Positions 1 to 9,389 are shown, counted from the stretch's first letter. The stretch is DNA of 64,000 nucleotides from Mycobacterium sp. DL99 (GCF_004762045.1 NZ_SJOM01000007.1:5135798-5199797), one strand, 5' to 3'. Notes: a model not told the origin generated them from the sequence alone. Numbers and translations are program-made.

Positions 1-96
1 GAAGCGTTTCCTATGGAAATGTTCTGAACCGAACCGCCCGTCGGCAAAATCACTCGACCCCTACCGATGCACGTTGCCCGGCTAAGGTGGTCCAAC

Positions 97-936
97 ATGG
101 CCAACTTGGACCGTCGAAAGATGATGATGCTGTCGGGTCTGGGCGCGATGGCGGCGGCGATACCCGCCCCTCTAGCCAATGCCCTCCCGACCAGGCCCCA
201 GACACCGCGCATTCCGGCGCCCTCAGCGCCGCAGGCAGCGATGAACTACGTGTTCGCGGACGAATTCGACGGGCCCGCGGGCTCGGCGCCGAATTCGTCG
301 AAGTGGACCATCGCGAAGGCCCGCGAGACCATCAAGGACCCCACGTACTGGGAACAGCCGGGCCGTATCGGCCAGTACCGGGACGACCGCAAGAATGCAT
401 TCCTCGACGGCAAGGGGAACCTCGTCATCCGGGCCACCAAGGAAGGCGACGCCTATTACGGCGCCAAGCTGGCCAGCGTGTGGGAAGGCGGGGCCGGGCA
501 CACCTGGGAGGCGCGGATCAAGTTCAACTGCCTGACCGCGGGCGCCTGGCCGGCCTTCTGGCTGGGCACCCTGGGCGAGGGCGAGCTCGACATCGTCGAG
601 TGGTACGGCAACGGCAAATGGCCGTCAGCCACCACCGTGCACGCCAAGTCGAACGGCGGCGAATGGGAAACCCACAACATCGCCGTCGACACCGGCTGGC
701 ACACGTGGCGCACCCAGTGGGATGCCACCGGCGCCCGGTTCTGGCAGGACTACACCGAAGGGGCGAAGCCCTACTTCGAGGTTTCGGCGAGCCAGCTCCC
801 GGACTGGCCGTTCAGCCAGCCCGGCTACACGATGTTCGTGGTGCTGAACCTCGCGGTCGCGGGCTCCGGCGGAGAAGACCCCAGCGGCGGGACCTATCCG
901 GCCGACATGCTCGTGGACTACGTACGCGTCTGGTAG
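97..936 (+). CDS. Secreted glycoside hydrolase family 16 (beta-glucanase-like), Tat signal
   Basis: Predicted exported endo-beta-glucanase of 279 aa. The family hydrolyses beta-1,3 or beta-1,3-1,4 glucans. The GH16 catalytic signature ExDxxE is seen as GELDIVEWYG in the middle of the protein, and the jelly-roll-type C-terminus ends in DYVRVW, as is usual for the family. The N-terminus begins MANLDRRKMMM followed by an Ala-rich stretch, which fits a twin-arginine signal peptide. I chose the ATG at 97 rather than the upstream ATG at 67 because the RR motif then sits close to the N-terminus. It resembles the M. tuberculosis Rv0315 type of protein. The substrate is not readable from sequence. The next gene is convergent, so it appears monocistronic. 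Confidence 0.85.
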   Translation: MANLDRRKMMMLSGLGAMAAAIPAPLANALPTRPQTPRIPAPSAPQAAMNYVFADEFDGPAGSAPNSSKWTIAKARETIKDPTYWEQPGRIGQYRDDRKNAFLDGKGNLVIRATKEGDAYYGAKLASVWEGGAGHTWEARIKFNCLTAGAWPAFWLGTLGEGELDIVEWYGNGKWPSATTVHAKSNGGEWETHNIAVDTGWHTWRTQWDATGARFWQDYTEGAKPYFEVSASQLPDWPFSQPGYTMFVVLNLAVAGSGGEDPSGGTYPADMLVDYVRVW

Positions 937-967
937 GTGCGCGAGTGCCACAACCACGGCACTCGGC

Positions 968-1636
968 TCATACTCCGGCAGCAACTGCGGAGCGAGGCAG
1001 CGGGCGACCGGTGTACTGAAAGGCCGCGCGGACCCCGATGTCCACCGCATGGTCGGCGAACCGCTCGTAGTACCGACTCAGCAGCGTCACGTCGATCGCG
1101 GCTGCAATCCCGTGGCTCCATTGTGGATCCATCACCTTGCCGAACAGGTTGCGGTGCAACGAATCTATTCGGTCGTCGTCGCACCGCAGCTGGTTCGCCC
1201 TGACCGGATCGCCGGACAGCACGACATCTCTGGCAGCACTGCCCATCTGCACCCCGATGGCCGCCATGTCGGCGAAGACGATGCTGATGTCCTGGGGCAC
1301 GGCGCGCTGCGGGTGCCGTCGGCGAGCCGCCTCGGCGACGTGTAACGCCAACGCCCCCATCCGGTCTGCGTCGACGGCGTGCTGCATGCTGGTGACAACG
1401 GCGCGCAGATCAGACGCGACGGGAGACTCCAGGGCCAGCAGGCGGTAGGCCATGGCCTCGACCCCAGCGGCCTTCGCCGAGATACGCCGGTGATCGCCGA
1501 TGGCTTCTTCAACCGCCGAAATCTGGGCGCACAGAAGCGCTTCGGTGGCATGGCTCATGGCGATCCCCGCCGCATGACAGAGCATCGCGATGTCCGCGGT
1601 GAGGAGATCCAACTGTCGATGAAACCCATCTCGCAT
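968..1636 (-). CDS. phoU: PhoU family phosphate-signalling protein
   Basis: A 222-aa protein with the two PhoU helical repeats. The start MRDGFHRQL fits the family pattern, and the acidic metal-binding-type motif ESPVASDLRAVV and a second-repeat equivalent (LLSRYYERFADHAVDIG) are visible. PhoU/PhoY proteins couple Pst phosphate uptake to SenX3–RegX3 repression and influence persistence in mycobacteria. A GTG at 1645 is an alternative start, but the ATG at 1636 gives the canonical N-terminus. No pst gene is adjacent. Mycobacteria often have more than one PhoU (PhoY1/PhoY2), and I cannot tell which this is. Confidence 0.85.
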   Translation of the reverse strand: MRDGFHRQLDLLTADIAMLCHAAGIAMSHATEALLCAQISAVEEAIGDHRRISAKAAGVEAMAYRLLALESPVASDLRAVVTSMQHAVDADRMGALALHVAEAARRRHPQRAVPQDISIVFADMAAIGVQMGSAARDVVLSGDPVRANQLRCDDDRIDSLHRNLFGKVMDPQWSHGIAAAIDVTLLSRYYERFADHAVDIGVRAAFQYTGRPLPRSAVAAGV

Positions 1637-1794
1637 GTTCCCCACGATAAGAGGTGGAAACGTATGGATGGGCGCCCCGCGGCATCAACGATTCGTAAGT
1701 ATTCGGTTGGCGCACGTGCGGCGGTCGACGATGGAGCATTACGTTGGCGTCGACCGGTGTTGGTTGTCAATGGATGTCACACAAGGATCCGAAG

Positions 1795-1968
1795 ATGAGC
1801 TGTTCGATTCGCATGAGGAACGTCGTGGCGTTCTTGAGAGCCGGCTACCCGGCCGGCGTGGCCCCCACCGGGCACATCGCGTTGCTCGCCCTGTGCCCAC
1901 GGCGGATCACAGACGCCGAGATCGCCTTCATGGCAGACGAATTCAAACTACAGCGTCGGGTCGGCTAG
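1795..1968 (+). CDS. DUF3349 family protein, short form
   Basis: 57 aa starting MSCSIRMRNVVAFLRAGYP, with the actinobacterial DUF3349 pattern (VVAFLRAGYPxGVxPxxxxxLLALxxRRITDxEI). As I recall the family, members run to about 100 aa and have a second helical half, which is absent here, so this looks C-terminally short. The ATG at 1795 follows an AGGA at about 1783 and gives the best N-terminus; in-frame upstream ATGs at 1744 and 1774 are less likely. Its TAG stop overlaps the kup stop codon: the tetranucleotide CTAG at 1965–1968 supplies both. Function unknown. Confidence 0.6.
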   Translation: MSCSIRMRNVVAFLRAGYPAGVAPTGHIALLALCPRRITDAEIAFMADEFKLQRRVG

Positions 1969-3920
1969 ACCTCCATACGTGAACCGATGATGACGGTCCG
2001 TTCCGGAGGCAGGTTGAAGTACCCCGCCGCATCAGCCGTCACGAGCGAGGTGGCGATGAAAAGGCGCTTGCGCCAAGGGACCATGTTGGGTTCAGTTCCC
2101 GGGACGAGGTCCAGGTGCGACAGAAAGTACGACGCATTCTCGAGATCGATGCCACCTTCGGTTTCCTCGGCGGGTATCCGCTTGAGCGCCGCCGGGACAT
2201 CCGGGCGCTCCATGTAGCCCGCATGGATCGTGACGTGCAGGATGCCGTCGTCACGGTAGCCGAGATCGTCCACCGTTATACGGTTCTGATCAGACACGCG
2301 CGGAACGGGTTCCGTCTCCACCGAGGCGATCAGGACGTGTTCGTGCACGACGTGGTTGTGGTCGACATTGGCGCGCATGGCCAGCGGCACCGTGTCGTCG
2401 CCACGATTGAGAAAGACTGCTGTCCCGGGGATCCGGGTCAAAGCCGGCCGCTGTTGGGCGATGTCGCTGACGAACGGGCGCAGTGGACCTTCGATTTCGC
2501 GGCGGGACGCGGTCACCACCGCCCGGCCGCGCTGCCATGTGGTCATGACGACGAAGGCGGCGACCGCGATGACGAGCGGCAGCCAGGCCCCGTGCACGAG
2601 TTTTGTGAGGTTCGCGGCGAAGAACAGAAGGTCGACCGCCAGCAAGGCCCCGCCGCCGAGCACCAGCACCCACAGCGGCCACTTCCACTGCTGCCGGGCC
2701 AGGTACAGGAAGAGCGTGGTGGTGATGGTGATGGTGCCCACGACCGCCATGCCGAATGCGTATGCAAGCGCCGCAGACGTTTCGAATGCGAACACCAGCG
2801 TGAGCACTGACAACATCAGCATCCAGTTGATCCACGGCACATAGATCTGGCCGATCGTCGACGCCGAGGTGTGGGTAATCCGTAGGCGCGGCAGGTATCC
2901 GAGTTGCACCGCCTGCGAGACCACCGAGAACGCGCCGGTGATCACCGCCTGCGAAGCGATGACGGTCGCCGCCGTCGCCAACACCACCATCGGGATTTGC
3001 GCCCATTCCGGTGTGAGGAGGAAGAACGGTGCGCTCGACTTCGTCTCGTCGGCCAGGATCAAGGCGCCCTGCCCGAAGTAGTTCAACGTGCACGCGGGCA
3101 GCACCAGACCCAGCCATCCGACAGTGATGGCGCGCCGCCCGAAATGGCCCATGTCGGCATAGAGCGCCTCCGCACCGGTCACCGAGAGCACGATCGCGGC
3201 GAGCGCGAAGAAGGCGATGTGAAAGTGCCCCGCCAGGAACGTAATCGCGTACCAGGGGGACAGCGCGGCCAGAATTCCGGGGTTGGCGACGATGCCCGCG
3301 ACACCGCAGGCGCCGATCGCGGTGAACCACGCGATCATCACCGGCCCGAAGAAACGGCCGACCACGGCGGTTCCCTGTCGTTGGACGAGAAACAACCCGA
3401 CGATGATCACCGCGGTGATCGGTACCACCCACGCTTCGAGCCCGGGTTCGACGACCTTCAGTCCCTCGACGGCCGACAGCACCGAAATGGCCGGGGTGAT
3501 CATCGAGTCACCGAAGAACAGTGCTGCCCCGAACAACCCGAGGGCGGCCAGGAGCATGGTGGTGCGTCGGCCACGGGTCCCGCTGCCGCGGCGCAGCAGC
3601 GTGATCAACGCCATGATGCCGCCCTCACCATGGTTGTCGGCGCGCATCACGAGTGTGACGTAGGTCAGGGTGACGATCAGCATCACCGACCAGAAGATCA
3701 ACGACACGACGCCGTAGACGTTGGCATCGTTCAGCGGCACCGGGTGCGGATCGGCCGGGTTGAACACCGTCTGCACGGTGTAGATGGGGCTGGTACCGAT
3801 GTCGCCGAACACGACGCCCAGCGCACCGATGACGATCGCTGGGCGCAGGGAGTGAGCGGTGCCGTGTGAAGTATCGGCGGCCGCGGACATGGTGGGCACG
3901 AAGGTCGACCGTCCTGTCAT
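1965..3920 (-). CDS. kup: Kup/KUP-family potassium uptake permease
   Basis: A 651-aa multi-pass membrane protein that is a K+/H+ symporter in its family. The N-terminal KUP signature is clear (IGALGVVFGDIGTSPIYTVQ), followed by about 12 hydrophobic segments and a soluble C-terminal domain of roughly 150–200 aa (from about HVLIASVETEPVPRV onward). ATGs at 3920 and 3890 are both possible, and neither has a strong Shine-Dalgarno sequence. This is a constitutive-type low-affinity uptake system, complementing the high-affinity Kdp system found 30 kb away in the same window. It converges on the DUF3349 gene with shared stop nucleotides. Confidence 0.9.
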   Translation of the reverse strand: MTGRSTFVPTMSAAADTSHGTAHSLRPAIVIGALGVVFGDIGTSPIYTVQTVFNPADPHPVPLNDANVYGVVSLIFWSVMLIVTLTYVTLVMRADNHGEGGIMALITLLRRGSGTRGRRTTMLLAALGLFGAALFFGDSMITPAISVLSAVEGLKVVEPGLEAWVVPITAVIIVGLFLVQRQGTAVVGRFFGPVMIAWFTAIGACGVAGIVANPGILAALSPWYAITFLAGHFHIAFFALAAIVLSVTGAEALYADMGHFGRRAITVGWLGLVLPACTLNYFGQGALILADETKSSAPFFLLTPEWAQIPMVVLATAATVIASQAVITGAFSVVSQAVQLGYLPRLRITHTSASTIGQIYVPWINWMLMLSVLTLVFAFETSAALAYAFGMAVVGTITITTTLFLYLARQQWKWPLWVLVLGGGALLAVDLLFFAANLTKLVHGAWLPLVIAVAAFVVMTTWQRGRAVVTASRREIEGPLRPFVSDIAQQRPALTRIPGTAVFLNRGDDTVPLAMRANVDHNHVVHEHVLIASVETEPVPRVSDQNRITVDDLGYRDDGILHVTIHAGYMERPDVPAALKRIPAEETEGGIDLENASYFLSHLDLVPGTEPNMVPWRKRLFIATSLVTADAAGYFNLPPERTVIIGSRMEV

Positions 3921-3977
3921 GAAGTGGCTGGACTCGGATGCTTCCGCTGATTGTGCATCCAGACCCTGGGATCGTGC

Positions 3978-4577
3978 TCAGGTATCGGCGGCAACCAGTG
4001 TGAGGATGGCGTCGGTGAGCCGGTCCAGGTAGTTGTCGTCGGCATCGACCTGCATGACCGACTGACGCCAGTAGAGCGCTCCCCCGACCATGTCGAGCAC
4101 CACCTCGATATCGACGTCGTCGGCGATCTCGCCGCGCCGCCTGGCCCGCTCGAACAACTGTGCTGCCTTGAGCCGGCGTGGTTCTCGGATCTGGGCGGCC
4201 ATCGTGGCGGCGTAGTCGGGATCGCGGGCGGCCTCGGCCAGCAGGTCCGGAATGATGGTGCGAGCCAGCCGATGTGTCAGCGCCTCGCGGCCATTCTGCA
4301 GGTAGGCCCTGACGTCGCCGCGCAGCGTCCCGGTGTCAGGGACATCGATCGCCGTGATCGCCGTCTTGGTCACGAGGTCGGCTGCCAAGTCCTGCTTCGA
4401 TTTCCACCGTCGATAGATGGCGGCCTTGCCTACCCCGGCGCGTTTGGCCACTGCATCCACGGAGAGCCTGCCGTAGCCGACGGCAGCCAGCTCCTCGAAG
4501 AACGCGGACTCGATCGCCGCCGTCACGTCGTCAAGCAGGACAGGACCGCCCGACGTCCGGCGCGCTGCTGTGGCCAC
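3978..4577 (-). CDS. TetR/AcrR family transcriptional regulator
   Basis: 199 aa. The N-terminal TetR helix-turn-helix is clear (DAVAKRAGVGKAAIYRRWKSKQDL), and the C-terminal ligand domain resembles the group with PF16859-type C-termini. It is transcribed divergently from the alpha/beta hydrolase at 4671. A 20-bp perfect-arm inverted repeat lies in the 93-bp gap, so autoregulation and control of the hydrolase are expected. The ligand is unknown, possibly the substrate or product of that hydrolase. Confidence 0.88.
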   Translation of the reverse strand: MATAARRTSGGPVLLDDVTAAIESAFFEELAAVGYGRLSVDAVAKRAGVGKAAIYRRWKSKQDLAADLVTKTAITAIDVPDTGTLRGDVRAYLQNGREALTHRLARTIIPDLLAEAARDPDYAATMAAQIREPRRLKAAQLFERARRRGEIADDVDIEVVLDMVGGALYWRQSVMQVDADDNYLDRLTDAILTLVAADT

Positions 4578-4593
4578 GGGCCGATTGTACGAG

Positions 4594-4613
4594 ACGGAAC
4601 GGTTGCGTTCCGT
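4594..4613. promoter_or_regulatory. Putative TetR operator, 8-4-8 inverted repeat
   Basis: ACGGAACG-GTTG-CGTTCCGT: two perfectly complementary 8-bp arms separated by 4 bp, located between the divergent TetR and hydrolase genes. A further half-site GTTCCGT lies at 4647–4653, immediately before the hydrolase Shine-Dalgarno sequence AAGGAGG (4660–4666). Position and symmetry suit TetR binding; the assignment is inferred. Confidence 0.7.
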
Positions 4614-4670
4614 TTAAACACGATCTAGCCTAATCGAGACGATGCAGTTCCGTTTCGTTAAGGAGGACCC

Positions 4671-5882
4671 ATGAAATTCCTGTTCGACGACGAGTCGTTC
4701 TCATTCGAAACGCTCCGGGCAGCCGGCTACGCCAATGCCGGCGGCGCCGACCTGGGCGAGGTCCTCGTCACGGCCCGCGCCATACCGGAAGGTGATGAGG
4801 CGGCGTGGCATCGCGAATGGAAGGCGACGGCGCAGCGGGTCGAGGCGTTGGGTCGTCAATCGTTGGCCGCCGATCACCGGGTCAGCGCGCGTGAGGCACT
4901 GCTGCGCGCGTCGAACTACTACCGCACTGCCGAGTTCTATCTGCGCGACGACCCGTCGCACGACCCCGAGCCCAAGCAACTGTTCGCGCGCTCGCGCGAG
5001 ACCTTCCTGGAGGCAATGGCCTTGTTCGACTTCGGTTTCGAACGATTGGCCATCCCCTACCAGGACACCACGCTGCCGGGGTACCTCTACCTGGTCGATG
5101 ATTCCGGGCGCCCCCGGCCCACCGTGATCTTCAACGGTGGATACGACTCCACGCTCGAGGAATCCTACGTCGCGCTCGCGGCCGCAGCGCTGACGCGCGG
5201 GTACAACGTGCTGGCATTCGACGGGCCGGGCCAAGGCGCCACATTGCGGGAGCAGGGCCTGACGTTCCGGCCCGACTGGGAGGCCGTGCTGACCCCGGTG
5301 GTGGACTTTGCGCTCACTCGCCCCGAGATCGCACCGGAGGCGATCACAGTCTTCGGCTACAGCCTGGGCGGTTATCTGGCGGCCCGGGCGGCGGCCTTCG
5401 AGAACAGGCTCGCCGCGGTGATCCTCAACGACGGCGTCTACGACTTCTACGCGGCGTTGGTCAACATGATGCCGCCATTCCTCACCAACTGGATCGACGA
5501 GGGAAACGATGAGGCCGCCGAGGCGGTGCTCGGACTGCTGATGGCGGTAAATACCCAGACCCGCTGGGCGGTCCGAAATGGACTGTGGGCCTTGGGAATC
5601 GAATCACCGGCCGACTTGGCACGCGCCTTCAAGGCCTACACGATCGCCGATGTGGCCGACCGGATCACCGCCCCGGCATTGGTACTCGACGCCGAGAACG
5701 ACCAGTTCTTCAAGGGTGAGCCCGCCCGGGCCGCCGAGGCGATGGTCAACGCGAAGACCACACTGGTGACGCTGTATGAGGCCGACGGCGCCGGCGAGCA
5801 CTGCCATATGGGAGCCGCATCGCGGGCGAATCAGGTGATGTTCGACTGGCTCGACGAACAAGTCGGCTACGGCACAGCCTGA
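4671..5882 (+). CDS. Alpha/beta hydrolase (FrsA/pseudooxynicotine-hydrolase-like)
   Basis: A 403-aa cytoplasmic alpha/beta-fold hydrolase. The nucleophile elbow GYSLGG (Ser), an acid-loop candidate LDAENDQFF (Asp) and a C-terminal His in GEHCHMGA form a plausible triad. A helical N-terminal domain of about 130 aa precedes the hydrolase fold, as in 2,6-dihydroxypseudooxynicotine hydrolase and FrsA-like proteins. A strong AAGGAGG lies 4 bp before the ATG. It is divergent from the TetR gene and likely under its control. Substrate unknown. Confidence 0.8.
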   Translation: MKFLFDDESFSFETLRAAGYANAGGADLGEVLVTARAIPEGDEAAWHREWKATAQRVEALGRQSLAADHRVSAREALLRASNYYRTAEFYLRDDPSHDPEPKQLFARSRETFLEAMALFDFGFERLAIPYQDTTLPGYLYLVDDSGRPRPTVIFNGGYDSTLEESYVALAAAALTRGYNVLAFDGPGQGATLREQGLTFRPDWEAVLTPVVDFALTRPEIAPEAITVFGYSLGGYLAARAAAFENRLAAVILNDGVYDFYAALVNMMPPFLTNWIDEGNDEAAEAVLGLLMAVNTQTRWAVRNGLWALGIESPADLARAFKAYTIADVADRITAPALVLDAENDQFFKGEPARAAEAMVNAKTTLVTLYEADGAGEHCHMGAASRANQVMFDWLDEQVGYGTA

Positions 5883-7015
5883 GGAGTCACCAGGTATTTC
5901 TCCCCGGTGGCCTTCTTCAGGTAGCTGTTGAACGCGTCGGGTTTGAGCAGCCCGGCCAGTGAGACCTCTTGGGTGTAGGCGCTCGCGAACGTCGTCGTGA
6001 GCTCCGCGGCGACGCGGGCGCGCAGCCTGGCGATGGTCTCCGGCCCGGCGCCGGCGAGAAACGGTGTCAGCAGCCAACCGCCCACACCCCAGGCCATCCC
6101 GAAGTTTCTGGTGAGGACGGTGGGGCTGGTGTCGAGGCTGCCGTAGATGTACACCTGCTTGTGCACCGCCGACCCGTATCGGGAGTACTGCGCCGCGGTC
6201 GCATTGGCCGCCTGCTCCATACCGTTGAGGATCTGGCTCGCCAACGTTCCGCCGCCGGTGGCGTCGAACGCCAGCGTCGCCGACGTCGCCTTGAGCGCCT
6301 CGACGAGATCCGTTTCGAAGGTCGGTGACGCCGAGTTGCAGACGTGGGTCGCGCCCAGGCCACGCAGGATCTCTTCCTGTTCGGCCTTGCGGACGATGTT
6401 GACCAGCGGCACCCCGTCGGCGAGGCACGCCTTGACGAGCATCTGACCCAGATTCGACGCCGCCGCCGTGTGCACCAAGGCCGAATGTCCTTCGCGCCTC
6501 ATGGTTTCCAGCATCCCCAGCGCCGTGAGCGGATTGACGAACGACGATGCGCCGTCCTTGGCCGTCGCGCCCTCGGGCAGGACCAGACACGCCGCGGCGT
6601 TGACCACCCGGTACTGCGCGTACATGGCGCCGCCGGCGATCCCGACCGTCTTGCCGAGCAGCGCTTGCGCGGCCGGTGCGGCCCCCGCGGCCACCACCGT
6701 GCCCGCGCCTTCGTTGCCCACCGGAAGCGAGGCGCCGACACGGGCCGCCAGACCTGCTAGTGCCCCGTCACGCAGCGGTGCGGTGACGACGGGACGTTCC
6801 GGCGTCCCGGCGACCGTCGCGGCCGACATGTCGGCGGCGGCAGGGATCAGCAGCCCCAGGTCCGACGGGTTGATCGGCGACGCCTCGACCCGGACCACGA
6901 CTTCGTCGGCCGCCGGGGCGGGCACCTCGACCTCGTGCAATGACAACTCAAGCGTGCCGTCCGCAGTCACCAGCGACCGCAATTCCAGAGCGGTCTTGGG
7001 TAGTGGCTCAGTCAT
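5867..7015 (-). CDS. MDR-superfamily NAD(P)H oxidoreductase
   Basis: A 382-aa medium-chain dehydrogenase/reductase with a GroES-like N-terminal half (EVVVRVEASPINPSDLG) and a Rossmann half (LVHTAAASNLGQMLV in place of the usual GxGxxG region). Catalytic zinc ligands are not obvious, so it is closer to quinone-oxidoreductase or enoyl-reductase-type members than to zinc alcohol dehydrogenases. Its 3' end overlaps the hydrolase gene by 16 bp in convergent orientation. The substrate is unknown. Confidence 0.78.
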   Translation of the reverse strand: MTEPLPKTALELRSLVTADGTLELSLHEVEVPAPAADEVVVRVEASPINPSDLGLLIPAAADMSAATVAGTPERPVVTAPLRDGALAGLAARVGASLPVGNEGAGTVVAAGAAPAAQALLGKTVGIAGGAMYAQYRVVNAAACLVLPEGATAKDGASSFVNPLTALGMLETMRREGHSALVHTAAASNLGQMLVKACLADGVPLVNIVRKAEQEEILRGLGATHVCNSASPTFETDLVEALKATSATLAFDATGGGTLASQILNGMEQAANATAAQYSRYGSAVHKQVYIYGSLDTSPTVLTRNFGMAWGVGGWLLTPFLAGAGPETIARLRARVAAELTTTFASAYTQEVSLAGLLKPDAFNSYLKKATGEKYLVTPQAVP

Positions 7016-7032
7016 GTCTGAACACTACGTCG

Positions 7033-8814
7033 CTACACCGTGCATTTGCCCCCGGTGAAGAGATCGCAAGTGGTCTCCAGGCCGTTGAGCACCCCGGCCG
7101 GGATCGCGGACACGAAGTCGGTCAGGCTGATGGCGCGCAATGAAGTGAGGTCGCGGGCCTTCTGCGTGCCGATCAGCACCGCCACAGCGTCGCCCTCCGC
7201 CGTGGTGGTGGTGAATGAGTCGTCGCCGTCGCCGTACTGCCCGGCACAGTCGGCTTGGCAGGTACCGGTGGCGGGATCGATTTTCTCGTCGAACATGTCG
7301 TTGATCCACCCGGCCGACAGCTCCCGGACGGCCAGCGGGTTCTGCGGCTGCGGGAATCCCGCAACGAGATACGCGGTGGCCTGGATCAGCGGGTTGCCGC
7401 CCTGCATGGGATCCATGTGCACGCCGCCTTCGAGGACGACGCCGGTGAACTGACCGGGCCGCGCTTCCGACAGCTGGTTGTTGACGTCGCTGAACACGTT
7501 GAGGAAGTTCAGCGGGGCGCCGATCTCGTAGATCGGGATGTAATCGTTCGGGTCGTCGTCGCTGGGGTCAGCGGTCCCATTCGTTTCCAGCGCGTCGAGC
7601 CGGTCCATGGCGTCGGGGACGATCGAGCCCATCGGCACCGCGTCGTAAATCACCACGCCGGCAAGGTCGTTGGGCGCGTCCAGACCCTGCTCGCGCCGGC
7701 GGCTCAGCCCCTCGGCGTAGTATCCGGCGACCCCGGGCGCAAATCCGCCGCCCAGCGAGTGCCCGACAAGGACGAACTGCGTCGGCACGTCGAGATTCTC
7801 GGTGCGGCCGGCCTTCAGCTCGGCGGTGTCCATACTGGCGTTGAGTGCCGTGCGGTCGGGATCGAGGAACAACTGCGCGACCGCCTCGTGCAGGTTGTCA
7901 CCGCCGAGCCACATGCCGTCAGCCTCGAACGGGTTCGACGTGAACGTGGTGGTCACGACGATGCTGTTGGTCGTGTGGGCCAGATACGACGCGGTGTAGC
8001 TGTAGAGCGGCCCGTTCGCAAGGAAGCCGTGCTGCAGGTAGATCATCCGGGTAGGTGGCTCACCGTTCGCGGATGTCGGGAAATACCAGTTGGATTCGAC
8101 CTCGTGGCCTTCGGAGATCACCAGTGTGGACGTGCTGACCTCAACAGAGTCGCGCAGCTCCGGCGGGACCACCGGGTCACCGCCGACGGCCCGCTCCAAA
8201 GTGGCCAGGGTATCGAAGACGATGCCGGTGATCACCGACAACGGCTCGGGATAGTTCTGCGGCTCGGGATTGAGTGTCAGTGCTCCGAGGCTGCGGATCA
8301 CATCGTGGATCGCCTCGATGGGATCGTCGTGGGCCGGGATGGCTGCGACAAGGGCGGACCTGATGCTGATCGGCGGCCGGACCCGGACCTGGATGTCATT
8401 CGATGGCGCTTCAGTGGGCTTTGGGGTGACGTCCTCCAAGCCTTTGGGACTGCCGAGGACGCTCACCGAGTTCCGCTCGCCGCGGGTGGCCTGCCGAATC
8501 TCGCTGCGCGCCTTGGCCTGAATTGAATCGGCGAGTTGCCGGATCGGCCTTTGCGTCTCCGCCCTACGCTGTTTGGTCGCGGGCTGTGTGTCTGTGGCCG
8601 CTTTCGATACCGCAGATGTCGGCCGCTGTTTCGCCACGCGTGTTTTCGGTTTCTGCGATTTCTGGCTGGAGTCGTTGTGCGTGGCCGCCGGCTTCGCATC
8701 GCGCTTCGACCCGGCGTCGTCGTCAGCGTGAGCTGTCCCTGCCCCGGCGAGTACGGCCGCCGACATGCCCGCCGTGAAAAGTCCAGCACCAACCCACGCC
8801 GCTATCCGCGTCAC
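7033..8814 (-). CDS. Exported alpha/beta hydrolase (mycobacterial lipase-like)
   Basis: 593 aa. A signal peptide (MTRIAAWVGAGLFTAGMSAAVLAG, ending near AHAD) is followed by about 100 residues of low-complexity Lys/Gln/Pro/Thr-rich linker, then a hydrolase domain with the elbow GHSLGGGF. The disordered linker after the signal peptide is common among mycobacterial surface PE-PPE-like hydrolases and related exported proteins. Probable lipase or esterase acting outside the membrane. The acid and His of the triad cannot be fixed with confidence. The gene ends 17 bp upstream of the MDR gene start, so the two may be cotranscribed. Confidence 0.72.
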   Translation of the reverse strand: MTRIAAWVGAGLFTAGMSAAVLAGAGTAHADDDAGSKRDAKPAATHNDSSQKSQKPKTRVAKQRPTSAVSKAATDTQPATKQRRAETQRPIRQLADSIQAKARSEIRQATRGERNSVSVLGSPKGLEDVTPKPTEAPSNDIQVRVRPPISIRSALVAAIPAHDDPIEAIHDVIRSLGALTLNPEPQNYPEPLSVITGIVFDTLATLERAVGGDPVVPPELRDSVEVSTSTLVISEGHEVESNWYFPTSANGEPPTRMIYLQHGFLANGPLYSYTASYLAHTTNSIVVTTTFTSNPFEADGMWLGGDNLHEAVAQLFLDPDRTALNASMDTAELKAGRTENLDVPTQFVLVGHSLGGGFAPGVAGYYAEGLSRRREQGLDAPNDLAGVVIYDAVPMGSIVPDAMDRLDALETNGTADPSDDDPNDYIPIYEIGAPLNFLNVFSDVNNQLSEARPGQFTGVVLEGGVHMDPMQGGNPLIQATAYLVAGFPQPQNPLAVRELSAGWINDMFDEKIDPATGTCQADCAGQYGDGDDSFTTTTAEGDAVAVLIGTQKARDLTSLRAISLTDFVSAIPAGVLNGLETTCDLFTGGKCTV

Positions 8815-8928
8815 TATTCGCCCCCGTTACATCGAACCCGACCTTTGTCACGCTAGCGGGGGTCGGCGCTCCGTCGGACGGGATTCGACGAGATGGCGGA
8901 ACGATCAGTCCAGCACATGTGCGAACCC

Positions 8929-9372
8929 CTAGCCGAGTTCGAGGGATTCGCGCGACATCCGGAAGAAGTGTCCGGTGCCGGTGTCGGTGCAGGTGACGCC
9001 CGCGGGTTGCGACTCGCACTTCATCGGTCCGGCCGAACGCGTCTGGCCGTAAGCCAGCGTGGGCATTCCGGTGTCGAAAATGGTGTCGCCGTGGCAGTGC
9101 ACCTCGGGAGCGCTGCCCGGTTTCAGGCTGACGCGGTCGCCCCAGTCCAGGTGGCAGTCCGCCGGCTTGGCCGGCGGGGCGTAGGTGTGCTCCCGGATCT
9201 CGCAGACGACACCGTTGCTGCCGTCGAAGCCGTTCGGGACCAGACACCAGATGTTGCCCGATGGGGTGACGAACTTGGGCGGTGGCGGGCAGGCGTATGC
9301 GGTCGCCGGCAGAGCGATGACGGCGGCCGCCGCGGCGACGAACGGGATGAGGTGACGCTGGATTGTGCTCAT
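8929..9372 (-). CDS. Small secreted DUF6636-like protein
   Basis: 147 aa beginning MSTIQRHLIPFVAAAAAV, with a signal peptide cleaved near AYAC. The mature part has the pattern FVTPSGNIWCLV, VVCEIREHTYAPP, DTG, LAYGQT, KCESQPAGVTC and GHFFRMSRE, characteristic of mycobacterial secreted DUF6636 proteins with paired cysteines. The ATG at 9372 is preferred over the ATG at 9384 because it puts the upstream direct-repeat element 17 bp away, matching the 16-bp spacing at the related promoter of the gene starting at 12109. It lies downstream of the racemase on the same strand. Function unknown. Confidence 0.72.
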   Translation of the reverse strand: MSTIQRHLIPFVAAAAAVIALPATAYACPPPPKFVTPSGNIWCLVPNGFDGSNGVVCEIREHTYAPPAKPADCHLDWGDRVSLKPGSAPEVHCHGDTIFDTGMPTLAYGQTRSAGPMKCESQPAGVTCTDTGTGHFFRMSRESLELG

Positions 9373-9389
9373 GGGCTTGAGCATGCGGG

